From the NCBI GenBank assembly GCA_037178975.1, contig JASJZH010000001.1, forward strand, positions 4,634,501-4,698,500: a DNA stretch of 64,000 nucleotides, written 5' to 3'. This document shows positions 22,873-35,082 of this stretch, piece after piece; positions within the stretch are counted from its first letter, which is position 1; every line of letters starts with the position of its first letter. A model generated the notes under the pieces. The model was given only the letters and a program-made list of their open reading frames with translations, did not search any database and was not told the DNA's origin. The translations under genes were made by a program, and so were the position numbers. This DNA comes from Oscheius tipulae (Eukaryota; Nematoda; Chromadorea; Rhabditida; Rhabditidae).

Positions 22873-25800
22873 TTATTGCGGCAAAAGTGCTTCGTCGAGA
22901 TCGTCGAAAGAGTCTTCTCGCTGAGTTCGACGAGCTCCAGTCTTCGGACGAGCCGCGCCTGGACCGACGGGGTCATTGTAGGACAAATCGGCGGTTTCTA
23001 AAATACTATTTGTGAGAAAACAAGAAAGCCTTACTCATGTCCCTCAGAGTCACCTCAAAAGGCGTGTCTTCGAAGGCGAACTGGGCACTGCTCATGCGAA
23101 TATTGTTCTGAGAAGCAGTCAGCGAGCTGGGACGGCTGTCTGTAAATATTTTTTGGATCAAGAAAGTATTTTCAGGATTTATGATGTTTTGTAAAGTTAT
23201 ACGTTTTTATCGGGCGTCTATCGATCTTTAGAACATAAAAAAGTGATGAGAATGAATTCGTGCTTCATTGGACTCACTTGCGGGAAGAGGAAGACTGTGA
23301 GCAGAATGACTGGTCCTCTTGCCTTGACTACTGTCAGCATCTCTCTGTTGCCGTAGAGCTGCTACCTTCTGTGCCTTTTCCAACTTTGCCTCATATTCTC
23401 CAGCCTCGGACATTCCCAAGTCTCGGCAGAGACGGACGAGGAACTTTAGGCCTGAAAGGAAACATTGTGCATGAGTCAAAATGGATGCTGGTAAGATACC
23501 AATTTCGTGTCTCCCCAACTCACATTCAACATTTGCCGGGAATCGTCGATGAATGCTTCTGTACAGATCCAGAGCTTTTTGGTAGTTACCAGCCCGTCTG
23601 TGAGAACTGGCCATCATTAGTTGCCAACGGATCTCATTCGGCCTGAATTTCTGTGAACAAAAAAGATGACCATCTTACTGCATAATGGAAGCCTTCTCAA
23701 AATAGTTGACAGCCTTTTCCGAAAACTGGGCGTCGATGTAGTAGGCGCCCATCCATTCGATCACTTCCAGGTTTGAAGGGAAGTAGCGGTAGCTCTGAAC
23801 CAAGAGCTATAGTGAACTTGACGAACCAACGTCATAATTGCACTGGAAGGCCTGTGTCTTGTCGCCTTCGCGATCGTAGATGGCTGCCAAATGAGCTAGG
23901 ATAGCTGGATCCGAAGGGGCTAGACTATTGGCTTGACTGTACAGTTCAATGGCTTGGGCTGTGTCTTCCATGCTCTCGTATCTGAACAATACCTATGAAT
24001 GAATTGTAGAGTCTCAGCAAATCTCTCTACTACTAAAGTGCAATGGTGTCCGTCCGTCCGTGCGTCACCACGAGCCAAAAGCTGGCACGTCATGGCATGT
24101 CAAGAATTAAGTTGACAAGACAGCAAGAAAGAATTAGGGATTATGCTACAACGAGTATACGGACCCTCGAACGCATACGTTATTTCCAACAAGGGAAAAA
24201 GTTGCTGTGGACTTCCGGAAAGAAGTCCCTCCGGGGGATAATCTCTCTCCTCTGCGGTTTAACTGCGTACTCACGATTATAATTCGCTCAATCGACTAGG
24301 AAGAGAATGGGATAAATAATGATGGAAGATGACTGAGAAGTCTAGAATACGCAGACGTCATTACCATTGTCGGAAAATCTCGACCCGAGCTGGAGAAAAG
24401 GCTTCGAAAATTGATGGACATTGTAGAGCAGGTTGGACTACGAATTAATGACAAGAAGATGATTCTGCTTACGAGCTGTACTACAACAAGGGCATCTATC
24501 TCATTCAACAGGCTGAACTTTGCATTTAAAGATGATGCGAAACACCTCGGAGTCTCGATTTCTCTTCCATTGGACCATCATAAGAAGATCGATTGCGCTG
24601 TGGATGAAGAGGATGGTTAGCATGGAGTCAACAAGCAAAGTGGTTAACAGATAGAACTATTCCTGTGGACAAACGGCGTCACTTTTTAACTCCTGTATCA
24701 CGCCAGTGGTCATCTATGACTGTAAAATGCTCACAGAGCAAGACAGAGTTCGTCTGAAAGTCGTTCAAAAAAGTGGAGCGATGAATGCTGATGATTCTAA
24801 GGATGAATCGATGGAGTAACGATAGTGTGAGAAATATTATCAAAGTCAAAGATTGGGTGAAAGTAGCTGCCCGACTGAAACTTACCTGGGCTCACAGGAT
24901 TACGAAGATGCCTCAGGATAGATGGATACGTGCTACTACGAGCCACTTGGATCCCTTACAACAAAAGAAGACTTAGAGGACAGCCACCGCTAAGATTTAG
25001 ATACTTTAGTCTTGAAGAAAAGACAGATACTAGTGGAATGCGCCTAGTGAAGATTGAAAACAAGTCATTGACCATCACAAATAATTCTACGATTTGGAAC
25101 AAAATAAATAAATAAATAATAATTGGTTTAGAAGCCTTGTACCAAATATTGACCTAAGGAGCAAACTTACATGGCAGCAAGCTGACAGATGACCTGAACG
25201 TTGTTCAGCAGGATATTGTTCAGTTTGTAGAAACAGTCCAAAGCCTGCTCTACTTTCTCCTGCTTCCTGCAGACCAAGCCCATATTGTATAGGGCTTGAA
25301 CACAGGCCGCATCATTGCTCAAAGCCTCTCTGTATTGGGCGTAAGCCTTGTCCAGGTCGCCTCTCAAAAAGGCCACATTTCCAGCGTTGACCAACGCATT
25401 AGCATTGTAGTGATCGAGGGAGAGAGCCTGATCGGCGTAGTTTTCGGCATCGGCAAGAGCATCGCCTCCTTGCTAAATGTCTCAAATTTTAAAGAGGTCA
25501 GATCCCGAACCAGAAGGCAGATCATGGACAGGTTGTTGGCAGCGGCTGTGGCAATCTTGGTGTCTTGTTGTCGGAAGACTTTTAGGACTTCCGTTGCTCC
25601 TTCGATGTCCCCAGAACGAAGCAGATCTCCGGCCTGAAAACCGTTTTCGAATCGAACTTACTCGGTTTTCATCTATTTTCCGGTTCCAAAAGTATCTAAT
25701 GATACAAACCTTTGTCATTTCAAGTTCCGTTGCCAGAGAAGCATGAACTGACTGCTTTATGGCCTCAACACACCACTCGTAACCGGAAGCGTAACTGGAA

Positions 25801-27830
25801 AAAAAGAGTACAAAAACAAAAAGAGACTCCGATAGGGGCGAAAATTGTCAGCACTCTTTCGTCAGCTGAACTATATGTTCGTCATTGTCAGGCAGGAATC
25901 GAACCCTAACGCCGTGGTTCGCAAACAGCCGCACAGCCATTGCGCCATGTTGATACCAGCTGACCGCCAAATGGAATGGCGTTCAAATGGGGAAAACTCA
26001 CTCGCTTGCGATTGCCGGACTAATAATCTTTGCAGCTAGAAGAATAGCTCTTTCTGCTTGTCGTTTCTTCTGTCTTTGCCACTGTCTCAAAGCATCACTA
26101 CCAAGAACTTGACTCATCAACACGTCGTCTCTCTCCTAAACAAAATTATCATGTTTCTCTCCATTTCAAAAGGTTGGAGGAATCAAATCGGTCTTCAACT
26201 TCTACCCGATAACTGTCTCTCTTCTGCTCTACCCACCTGTGTCCTGGTATCATCTTCCTCCTCCAACTGTACGTCTAGCAGACGCTGGAAGCTGTCTCTC
26301 ATCTTCTCCGGGTCGTCCAGACAGTAACATGTCAACACTAGGAACCATTTACTTTTACAAGAGTCAGTACCCTACCAAGATTCAGGGCCGAGTCCAGGTC
26401 CTGTTCCTCACTGCTACAGTGCTCAAATGTGGAAAGAGCTTCGTCGTAGTTACCCAACATGATGAAAGCCACGCCGATGTTGTTCATGATCCTCAGCCTA
26501 CGTATCTCTTTGTTTCCTGTCTCAATTAGTAAAAAAGGCCCCGTTATTGTTCAGTTTCGAACTACTCTCCAACTCCTACCTGGTCCTCTTCTGTATATTC
26601 GGAACCTGGTCTAGTCCCATGCGGTAGTACTTGATGGCCTTGTTGTACTCTCTCTTCTTGAAATAGATGTTACCAATGTTGACCTTCAGCCGACTGGCAT
26701 TCGGAAACATCTTGTTCTTGACAATGAGCTCGTAAGTATTCAGGGCCTCGTTCGACATCTCGTTGTTTGTGTACTGTTGTGCCAGATTGAAGAGGACAGT
26801 GAAAGTCAGATCAAGATTCATGCCCTCTACGAGCTGATTCTGTTCGCGATGCTTGGCCACAGCTCGCTCTCGTCTTCCAGCCTCTTTGGCTTTCTCCAGA
26901 GCTTCTTTGAAGTTCTTCCTCTCGGCAGCCATCACACTTTCTCGCAGCATGTCCATCACCTTCTTTTCCTTCTCCACGCACTTACGCTCGGCTCTGAACT
27001 TTCTTTGAGGTTTGCTCTAACTAATGGAAGAATTTATTAAGAATATTCTCTGGAAAGATTTTCAATGTTTACTGGCTTGTTTGGTGTTAATTTAAAGCTT
27101 ACACAGAAATAGAAACCATGAGGTACGTTTCCAGGTCATTTGACACCTATAGCCAAAGTTAGATTATGGTGCGGTGAGCTAAACTTTAATAACGCGATTG
27201 ACTGTGGTTGCGATCGGACATCAACTCTTGACACTAGTAAATCTACAAAAGGTAGTTTGAGAAGTTTTATAAAGCATAGCTTCGAGTAGAATCTACTTAA
27301 TTTTTCAGAATAAACCCACCCTTCAGCCGTTGTCGGATCAACCGCCTTCTCAGACTCGCCGGCCATGATCTTGTTCGCGTAGGAACTGTATCCAGCAGCC
27401 CGAACCGCGGTCATTGGTCGAGCAGACTGGGCAGCCGAGGCTATTCCCGCCGCTGTGCTTAGTCTTCCAGCTCTGGACATCGTTCCGTAGGACAAGGCCG
27501 GGACCATTCCAGACGGCGGTCTTCCGCCGGATGTTGGCACACGAAGTTGGCCAGCTGTTACTCCTCCAGTCTATATGTTCACTTCTTGCAAAATCTCGAA
27601 AAAAAGTAACCATCGGTCTCCTCCCGTGTGAACTCCTGGCCACTGCCTGCTGAAAAGAACGGTCGTGCTGCAGGTTCTGGGTGTCGTAGGCCGCATCGAC
27701 GTGGTCGAACCCCTCGTACGGGTCGGCCATCATGTTCATCAACTAATGTTTTCTATTAGAAAGTGTCAAAGCAGAGAAATACCGAAGAAAGTCCTCCTTT
27801 TACGGAGAACTGCCCGCCGCCGGTAGCCAT
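22873..27830 (-). CDS. IFT88: Intraflagellar transport protein 88 (TPR protein)
   Basis: Core IFT-B subunit that carries cargo along cilia. Start MATGGGQFSVKGGLSS at 27830; then MMADPYEGFDHVDAAYD with the IFT88-typical RSFQQAVARSSHGRRP; then the Gly/Ser-rich N-terminal segment with SGMVPALSYGTMSRAGRL. Tetratricopeptide repeats follow (about 26980-26570: LDLTFTVLFNLAQQYTNNEM, ALNTYELIVKNKMFPNASRL). More TPRs lie at about 25170-26330 and 23230-23990 (GNVAFLRGDLDKAYAQYREA). The C-terminal exons give SRPSSLTASQNNIRMSSAQF, YNDPVGPGAARPKTGARR and the acidic end DSFDDLDEALLPQ, typical of IFT88. One intron (about 23990-25165) is over 1 kb and filled with transposon remains; others are mostly about 40-150 nt. 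The Ro60 stop lies only 131 bp upstream on the same strand. Confidence 0.95.
24022..24120 (+). mobile_element. 5' end of a Helitron-like element, truncated
   Basis: Begins TCTCTCTACTACTAAAG after an A, then shares TGCGTCACCACGAG and CATGGCATGTCAAGAA with the complete copies at 35542-35742 and 37686-37889. Similarity stops near 24120, where LINE-like sequence follows. Sits in the long IFT88 intron, antisense to the gene. Confidence 0.65.
24320..25080 (+). mobile_element. Decayed non-LTR retrotransposon (LINE) reverse transcriptase fragment
   Basis: Plus-strand frames encode the palm region of a reverse transcriptase: SLEYADVITIVGKSRPELEK, the YADD box with the second Asp changed to Val, then VEQVGLRINDKKMILLTS. 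After stops, a C-terminal segment typical of these elements follows (WAHRITKMPQDRWIRATT, then RGQPPLRFRYF). Stops, the lost catalytic Asp and the missing N-terminal part show it is dead. It lies inside an IFT88 intron, antisense to the gene. Confidence 0.75.
25875..25952 (-). repeat. tRNA-like (SINE-type) sequence in an IFT88 intron
   Basis: On the minus strand, ATGGCGCAATGGCTGTGCGG (box A type) is followed by TTAGGGTTCGATTCCTGCC (box B). The T-stem pairs poorly, so this is probably a tRNA-derived SINE head or tRNA pseudogene rather than a tRNA gene. Same sense as IFT88. Confidence 0.5.
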
Positions 27831-27880
27831 AGTAACGCGTCTCTTAGCAAATGGCACTCAAACATTTGTGTTTATGCACG

Positions 27881-27886
27881 TTTATT
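27881..27886 (-). terminator. Poly(A) signal of Ro60
   Basis: AATAAA on the minus strand, about 75 nt after the Ro60 stop and about 50 nt before the IFT88 start codon. It leaves almost no room for a separate IFT88 promoter. Confidence 0.55.
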
Positions 27887-27960
27887 ATGACCGAATCGGG
27901 GGTCTTCCTAACAAAAGTTAACAAAGTAAGAATATGTACAATAAATCGTATGTAGCGTTT

Positions 27961-30216
27961 TCAAAGTTGGCCGGTTACAAACTCGTGGATGAGCTGTGGG
28001 ACAGCGCTGTCAAATCCTACGATATCCAGCATTCCGGGGTCGGTGGGATCGGCGATGGTGAAGCCTGAAATTGTCTATTTACGACCGTTTTTAAGGAGTT
28101 TAGCTCTTCATCCAGCATTTTCAATTACAAGAAGAATTAAACGTGTGTATCCCCCGATCACAACATCTTTTGATTTGTTTACCGTTTTCGCAAAACTTTT
28201 CTCACTGACAAAAAGTTACCTGTGCTGGTCATTCCCATGACAATAAGCTTGGCATCCTGGATTCCCGAGGCTTTGCGATACTGCTGGAGTGCTTCAAAAG
28301 GCTTGATCTCCCCAGACCAGGTTTCGCTATCGGTGAAGACGACAAACACATCGAATTCCTTCTTCTGCTCTTTAGCCCAGAGCATCGGCAGAGCGCAGTC
28401 GGTCGATCCGAAAGCCAAGTTCTCCATGTATTGCTCAATCTTCTTGATGTCCCAGGTCGCGTCGAATGGCAGATCGATCAGTTTGTCGCAGAAGGCCACG
28501 CATTCATAGTCCTTCTCGTTCTTGAGACTGACCAAGGAGAGAGCGGCACTGGCTGTACGGCAAGAGAGGGCAGTGTTGGCAATTCGAGCGGTCATGCTAC
28601 CGGAGACATCATAGGCAAAGCAGAAGCGTTTCCCCGTGGGTGGAGCGTTCTTGAACGACCTGTAGAAAGCAGTCTCGAGAGCAGCGTCGATTTTCTGGTT
28701 CACAGTCCACGAGAGTTTACCTTTCTCGCCTCTGCCTTCCTGGTAGACCGTCTTGGCAAGCAGGACCGTGATCGGATGGATCTTTGCAGCGGCCAGCTCC
28801 TCCTCACTGGTCAGCTTCTCCACGATCTTGCTCGTGTACTCTCTAAATTTGTGATTTGATCATGAAAAACAATTTTAAAAAAACTCACTCATCAAGAGCC
28901 TCTATGGCACTGAGCTTTCCGAGATTTCTTATCATGGCCGTCATGGGCATCTGATCGAGAAGAGCTCTCCAAACCGGAACGGAGTTCAAGTGATCAGTTG
29001 GGATGTGCTCTCGGACGAGGCGGTTTTCCTTTATGGCTTTGACCACGTCGTCGACAGAACTCTGGGCCGTGAGATTGACGGCTGCCTCGATCAGATTCAG
29101 GGCCTTGCTGTTGACTTCGTTTTCCAGTGCAACGAGTGTGTACTTTTTCTCCGGCTCCTCAGCTTCCCACTGCTGTTTGTCCAGCTTGCGTTTTCTTGTC
29201 TCAAGCTTGCCTGAAATTGAATTGATTAGAAACCCAGCTCAAAAGTCAAGTACGGACCTTTGACAGCGAATCTGTACAGCTGCTCTACCTCGAGACTGTG
29301 ATCTCCACTGAACCGGTTCTCATTGGGAGTCGGATGAGCTAGACGGAATAGATCGCGGTGCGAATAGCCCTCGCGGCTTTTGTACTTGGTCAAATGCATA
29401 GCGAGCTGTTCTGGGCTCTTCGAGGCATACCACTGACAAATGGTTTTCCTCATCAAACGTCCCCATCCAGTCGATCCCTTCTTGTTTTTCCTGGTATCGA
29501 CCTGCTTCTCCGGCGTTACTCCCGTTTCCTCGGAAATAAGTTCGCAGTACTTGACAAACATGAACAGATGCGTAGGAATGCGGCAGACCTGAATGCTACG
29601 AATTTTCTAAGGAAAATGGCAAAAATACCTCGCTAACAAGAGCCATGGCGCAACGTTGAAGAGCAATCTTGTACTCATAGAAGAGCTTCGAATCGCCTTG
29701 TTTCTTGCTTTTGAGGGCGTGCAAATCCTGGACCTGGTAGCGAGCACAGAGGGCTAGAGCAAAGATGACCGGCTGCTGTTTTGGATTACGGCCAGCGAGA
29801 GAGATCTCGCGTATTTCTCGCAGAAGAATATCGCCCTGGCCCTTGTCGATGATCGCCTTCATCTCATCCAGATTTTCCAACGTCAGCTCTTTCTCCTTAG
29901 TGTAATAGGTGCCTCCAGAGGTTCCGAGAATCAGGAAACGGCGAACTCGCATCTCATCCGACACCTTGAACACGAATCCACCTGCGTTATTTCTAACCTA
30001 AATCTATTTTTGAAAGTGTACGATAACAGAACGAGCCTCATCCTCACGAGTCTGTTTCATCTGTCCCGGAAGACTGTCTGCAATTTCCAGCTCAGCCAGA
30101 TGAGCTTCGATCAGAGACTCGCGATATCTTCTGGCCACGCTGAATTCTTATGGTCTTAATAAATGGAAGTAGTAGCTTACCCTTCCATATCCTGGTTCTG
30201 CATGCGATTAGCCATG
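27961..30216 (-). CDS. RO60: 60-kDa SS-A/Ro ribonucleoprotein (TROVE and vWA domains)
   Basis: Ring-shaped RNA-binding protein that binds Y RNAs and misfolded small RNAs. Exon 1 (MANRMQNQDMEG) starts at 30216. The TROVE part contains RRFLILGTSGGTYYTKEKEL, KQQPVIFALALCARYQV, KTICQWYASKSPEQLAMHLT and KSREGYSHRDLFRLAHPTPN. The vWA part has the MIDAS loop YDVSGSMTARIANTALS, then FGSTDCALPMLWAKEQ and FVVFTDSETWSGEI. The last exon reads GFTIADPTDPGMLDIVGFDS and stops at 27961-27963. Nearly the whole human protein can be followed. A minus-strand poly(A) signal lies 75 nt after the stop. Confidence 0.95.
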
Positions 30217-30895
30217 GTTCACAAAAAATAACTGCTTTTAGAAAGGAAAGAAGAGCGATGAAATGAAAGTGGCACGTCTTTTCGAGATGAATAGCGACCA
30301 AAGAGGGGCGGGACGTCAAGGCAGGGGCAAAAAGATGTGCAATATGTCGAAAGAGGTGAGTGAGAAATTAGGAAAGGCGTCAACGGCGAAATAAAACACA
30401 ACATTGTGGCTTATTTTGAAACGTTTTTTGGGAATGGCAGGGCACAAGTTGTGGCAACGTTTGGAAATGAAAAAGGCCGAGAGAAATCAATACGAGTGGT
30501 TTTTATTGATGGTTGCTAGCCGACGCGTTGCCACTTCCAGCATTTGGGAGCCCGGGTGAGTTTAAACGATAGAGGAGACAGATAACGTGCAAACATAGAT
30601 CGAAAAAAAGGTCAGCATGTTGATTTGCCGCCCCAACCGGTTATAAACAACGATGAGTCAGCTCCGCGAAGAATCATTCAAAAGGCCAAGCCTCTGCCTT
30701 GCTAGATAAAGAGTAGAACAAATCGTTTATTAGCGTAGTACACACAAACTGAGAGGTAACTAATGGGAGAGGTAACTAATATGGGCAGTTGCAGAATAAA
30801 CGAAATTATATGGGAGAAGATAGCACAGAGAGAAAGCTAAATAAGATAAAAATCGTAGATTAATTATAAAAAATGTAGGAGACGAAGAATACTGC
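30217..30895. other. Gap between Nup153 and Ro60
   Basis: About 680 bp. Contains a C/T-rich run and an AG 17 nt before the Ro60 ATG. No gene was seen; it probably holds the Nup153 3' UTR and the Ro60 upstream region. Confidence 0.45.
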
Positions 30896-33210
30896 TCACT
30901 TTCGAACCATGCGACGACGGGCGAGAGCTATTTTGCGAGATGCGGCAGAGGGTCCGGCAGGATTTGGCTTGTAGGCAAAGGCGCCAGCAAAATCGGCTGA
31001 AAATTTGTTATTGAAGAAAACGAATCCTAGGAACTACCAGAAGGAGCGCTACTTTGAGCGAAAGGAGCAGCCGGCGAAGGAGCGGTAATGTTTCCAAAGA
31101 CGAATGGCTGGACTGTGCTCGTCGAAGAGGTCACAGGAGCACCAAAATTGAAGCCGGACTGAACGGAAGATCCATTAATCGCAGAGTTTGTGAATGCGCT
31201 GGCTGAAAGAAATGGGTATCAAAGAGCACAAGAATACAAAACGTACTAGGAATAGTAGAGGTGGAGCTGTTTTGGCCGAAAATCTTAGGATTTCCGAAGG
31301 CAAATCCGCTCTCAGAAGGAGCAGCAGGAGTAGAGCCGAAAGCGAAGGCAGAAGATGAAGCAACTGGAGCAGTAGTCGGGAATGCAAAACTGGGCTGGAT
31401 TGTAGTCGGCGGGGCAAATGCAGTCGAGACGCCGAACATCGGACGAGACAGCGGTTCAGCAGAAGATGTGGGCTGCTGAGGCTCGGCCGGCATAGAGGAA
31501 CCAAACATCGGTTTCGTGAAGCCGAGCGATTCGGAAACGGTAGCTTTCGGAATCTCTTCGATCGACGGAGCTGCACCAAATCCAAAATTGAAATTTCCAC
31601 TGGCAGAAGAGACTGCACCACCGAATGTGATACCAGTAGTAGCTGTGGTGGTAGCTGGAGCAGTAGTCGAGAAACCGAAGCTGGACTGAACTGCTGCCGG
31701 CTGTTCGACAGTCGGGGCGACATCAGTCGAGACGCCAAACATCGGCTTCACTTGATCAGAAGATGCTGCTTTCGGAGTATCCGATGTAGTCCAAGATGAG
31801 CCCAATCCAAACTTGAAACTGGAGGAAGACTGGACTGGCGGAAAGGTCGATATAAGCTTGGTGCTGATAGCAGGAGTAGCAGACGAGCCATCCTTCTGCG
31901 TCCCACAGCAAATGCACGATTCAGCCTTGAAAAGTTTGTTAGGATTGAAACTTGAGAAAACTACCGTATTAGAGACAAAACAGGTAGGACAGCTCCAAGT
32001 AGACGTGACTTCTTTAGCAGCTTCCTCCTTCTTGTTCGCTTCTATAATCTCCGTCACGACTTCCTCCGATGACTTTTCAATAGAAGTGTTTTTGTCCGCG
32101 ACGGAATTCTCCATTTGAACAGAAGCGTCCTTCAGCGAAATGTTGATTGGAGAGCTTGCAGCATCAACAGACGCAACGACAGCCTTTACTTCTGTCTACA
32201 ATACGTTAGCCAGCCTAATTAGAAGTTATAAATCGAGGGGAACTTACCCTCACTGGAGTGGCTTCAACCGGCTCAAGACTCATATCTTCTTCCTCGTCGC
32301 TGCTACTCTCCTCACTGTCGTCCGTGGTCTCAGAAGAGCTGATTTCGTGTCTCTTTTTCTCGGTCTCGTTGCTCGTCCTGTATTTGGGCAGTTCGAAGGA
32401 AAAGGCCAGATCGCCGAGGAAGCCCTTCTGTGGAATCGGCACGGCAGGCATCGGAATAGCTGTCGGCAGCGGCAGGGTGTTCAAGTCATCCAGTTCATCG
32501 AGATCGGCAGTATTGAAGACGTTTCGCGAGACGCCGTCAGGTCCTGAATTATTGCAAATATTTCTCAAAGTAACAAAATACGCACCTTTGAAAATGGAAC
32601 TGCGAGACTGTTGAACCGGTTCGGTCTTCTTCTTCGGACTTGGCACCTCAAACATAGCACAGAGCTTACTGCCGTCCAAATCCGGTACTTGTGCTGGACT
32701 CTCGGGCCTGTTCTTTGTGGCATCGTCTCTTTCCTTCATAGTCGGTCGATAGATGTCCTTCCTGTAAAAGGCATACGTATTTTGTGACAAAAGATGTTAC
32801 AAACCAGTAGGGAAGTCGACTTTTTATAGAACAATATTTGGTAGCTAGCATTTGTAGACGACTGGGCCCGTTCTTCAAAGTCTTGAGTGGCGGAGCACCT
32901 GGAGTCACAGGAGAACATGTAGTATTGACCCAGCGTTCAGCCGTCCCTGATTTCAGTGTCGACATTCGGCGAACCTCCTCAAAAATTGGAGTAAAAGTGA
33001 TAGCTGCTAAAAAAAAATACCTTTGAAGGAGTGTACACACGTTCCAGCTGTTGTAAAAGAGCTTTAGTCTTTGAGCTGAGACCGCCGGGAGAGAAAATAT
33101 TCTCGTGCTTGGTTATTCGGCTAAAACCAATATGATTCACAGGGAAAAAGTGCCTACCTTCTTAGGGATCGAAATCCAAGCGGAGTTTTCGTAGAAGGTG
33201 TAGTAGTCAT
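30896..33210 (-). CDS. NUP153: Nup153-like FG nucleoporin
   Basis: Component of the nuclear basket that binds transport receptors and Ran. Start MTTTTPSTKTPLGFRSLR at 33210, five bases after a GTGTTCAG acceptor. An N-terminal pore-anchoring segment follows (ENIFSPGGLSSKTKALLQQL; RLQMLATKYCSIKSRLPYW), then an acidic middle. A single RanBP2-type zinc finger at about 31890-32010 (WSCPTCFVSN, then ESCICCGTQKDG) is split by a short intron. The FG region is rich in FGFSTT, FNFGFG, KPMFG and FAFG repeats. The end, SRKIALARRRMVRK, resembles the basic Nup153 C-terminus, and the stop is at 30896-30898. Vertebrate Nup153 has four fingers; only one is visible here. Confidence 0.85.
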
Positions 33211-34258
33211 TTTAACTGAACACTAAATTGACTAGCACAGCAAAGTTATGAGAAGATTGTGGGAGCAAGAACCTTCAAGTTTGTTTGTTTTTGATAAGGA
33301 AGCAGCGTTTTACACGAACTTTTCAGTAGTTTTCTGACTAAAACTTTTGCATTAGTTGCAATTGCAAACTATTTCTACAAAAATACATCAAACGGGATAG
33401 TGAGCGGCGTTAGATTAGAGCAAAAATTATAGCAATGAACAACTATATTAATTTTGAAGCTTACGTGTTTGGCGCGCAAACCTGTGGCTCACACTTTTTT
33501 TTTCAGGCGCGGAAATTCAAACAGCCGGAAATTCGATTTTCTTTCAACAAAGGTATACACTGATGTTTCCATCTAAAAAAGGATAATAAGTTTATAGTTT
33601 GGGATCACAATAGCTGAACTGGCTGGAGCAAACTCGATTGTTTTTGTCAGAGCAAGTCGAAGACTAGTTGTAGCCCCTCTCGCCTTGGTTTATTGACGGA
33701 TTTCATTTTGAAGATTGCCACACAGTTAGACGAAGTGCAGCTGGGCTTAACGGCCTGTTATTTTTGATAGGTGAAGGTAGAACATAATTTATTGGTCTTT
33801 TACTGCTGGTTGCTTCACAAATTCAGATTCTTCCACTCCGCCTCTCGTCCTGTGCCCTTTTCTCTCAAATCCATAAAAACTGACACGAACACTGATTATC
33901 AGTGGTGCCACACGTTTTAAGTCATCTTATCGGGTTTCGGCTGCCAATTGCTGCTACCAGACAGGCGCTCTTTGTGACCGTGACCTTGTTTCTCTTTCGT
34001 GGAACACAGTCCTCGGCCATCCCTCCTCTCTTTTCCCACGGGTAAGATAAAGATATTTGAACAGAAAAGTGTCATTGGTACGCGAAAATCCGCTTGACTC
34101 ACTGTTTATAGCTAGCATCGATTTTCGCTTGACCATTTCCATTCAGCCCTCCTCTCCCATATCTCTCGGCCATATCTGACCTTTTTCCGTCGTCTATCCT
34201 CTTCGCCAGGCCTTTTTGTCCTTTTCTGGACATATCCTTCAAAGACAGCTTTCAGAAA
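33211..34258. other. Divergent intergenic region, Nup153 / FABP
   Basis: The two genes point away from each other, so both upstream regions lie here. A GCTTTCAG acceptor ends three bases before the FABP ATG. No exon or recognised element was found. Confidence 0.5.
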
Positions 34259-34743
34259 ATGAGCATCGAAGGAAAGTGGAACCTGGATAAGTCGGAGAAC
34301 TTTGAAGAGTACATGAAGGAGGTTGGAGTCGGTCTTTTGACCCGCAAGGCAGCTGCCAACATCAAGAACTCCCTCGTCATCAAGGTATGTTGGAAGTTAG
34401 ACCATTATAGAGTTCCAGGTCAACGGAAACAAGTGGGAGGTCGCCCAGCTGTCGACTTTCAAGAACACCGAGCTCAACTTCACCCTCGATGAGGAGTTCG
34501 ATGAGACAACTCCCGATGGTCGCAAGATGAGAACCAAGATTTACAAGGATGGTGACAAACTGGTTCAGAGCCAGAAGGCTGTCAAGGTGAACTAATTTTA
34601 ACTACTTCGGAGTACACGCTTTGTTTCAGGACGGCGAGAAGGACTCGATCATCGAGCGTTTCCTCGAGGGAGATCGTCTCGTCTGCGTCCTCAAGGTGGT
34701 TGGAACCAGCGTCGTCAGCCGTCGTGAATACGTCCGTGCCTAA
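34259..34743 (+). CDS. FABP: Intracellular fatty acid-binding protein
   Basis: A 135-residue cytosolic lipid carrier. Exons 34259-34384, 34419-34586 and 34630-34743 join in phase across introns of 34 and 43 nt. The calycin signature GKWNLDKSENFEEYMKEVGV is followed by LLTRKAAANIKNSL, the ligand-cap region, NGNKWEV, STFKNTELNFTL, EEFDETTPDGRK and the end VSRREYVRA. The C-terminal Arg-x-Tyr of the carboxylate-binding site is present (RREY). Length is normal for the family. An acceptor (GCTTTCAG) lies three bases upstream of the ATG. AATAAA follows at 34769-34774. Confidence 0.97.
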
Positions 34744-35082
34744 ATTCGTTATTGATTCGTGTTGAGCTAATAAAATTGTCTTTTTTCATGCACGGTCTTG
34801 TGAAAGTATACAAAGAGCCAATAGCAATTATTTCAAGATTCTCTAGCGTAAAGCTATGACCCAAGCTTCCAAGGCTCTTTGTAGTCTCATTCTCTTGGTC
34901 TACTATCCCTGTAACCCCATGTATCTGAACTTTTCAATCATCACTATCTTCTTCTGTACCCTCACCACGCCCTTGTCTAACATTGCCCCTGTCCGTCTTC
35001 AGTCTGACACAGTAGAAGCAGTCATCCCACCGATACAATCTACCTGACTGAGTTTACGCATTTTGCAGCTAGAGTCTTTATT
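34744..35082. other. FABP 3' end and intergenic
   Basis: Contains the FABP poly(A) signal and, at 35077-35082, TTTATT (AATAAA for the minus-strand gene to the right). No coding signal. Confidence 0.5.
34769..34774 (+). terminator. Poly(A) signal of FABP
   Basis: AATAAA 26 nt after the stop codon, followed by a T-rich stretch. Confidence 0.7.
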
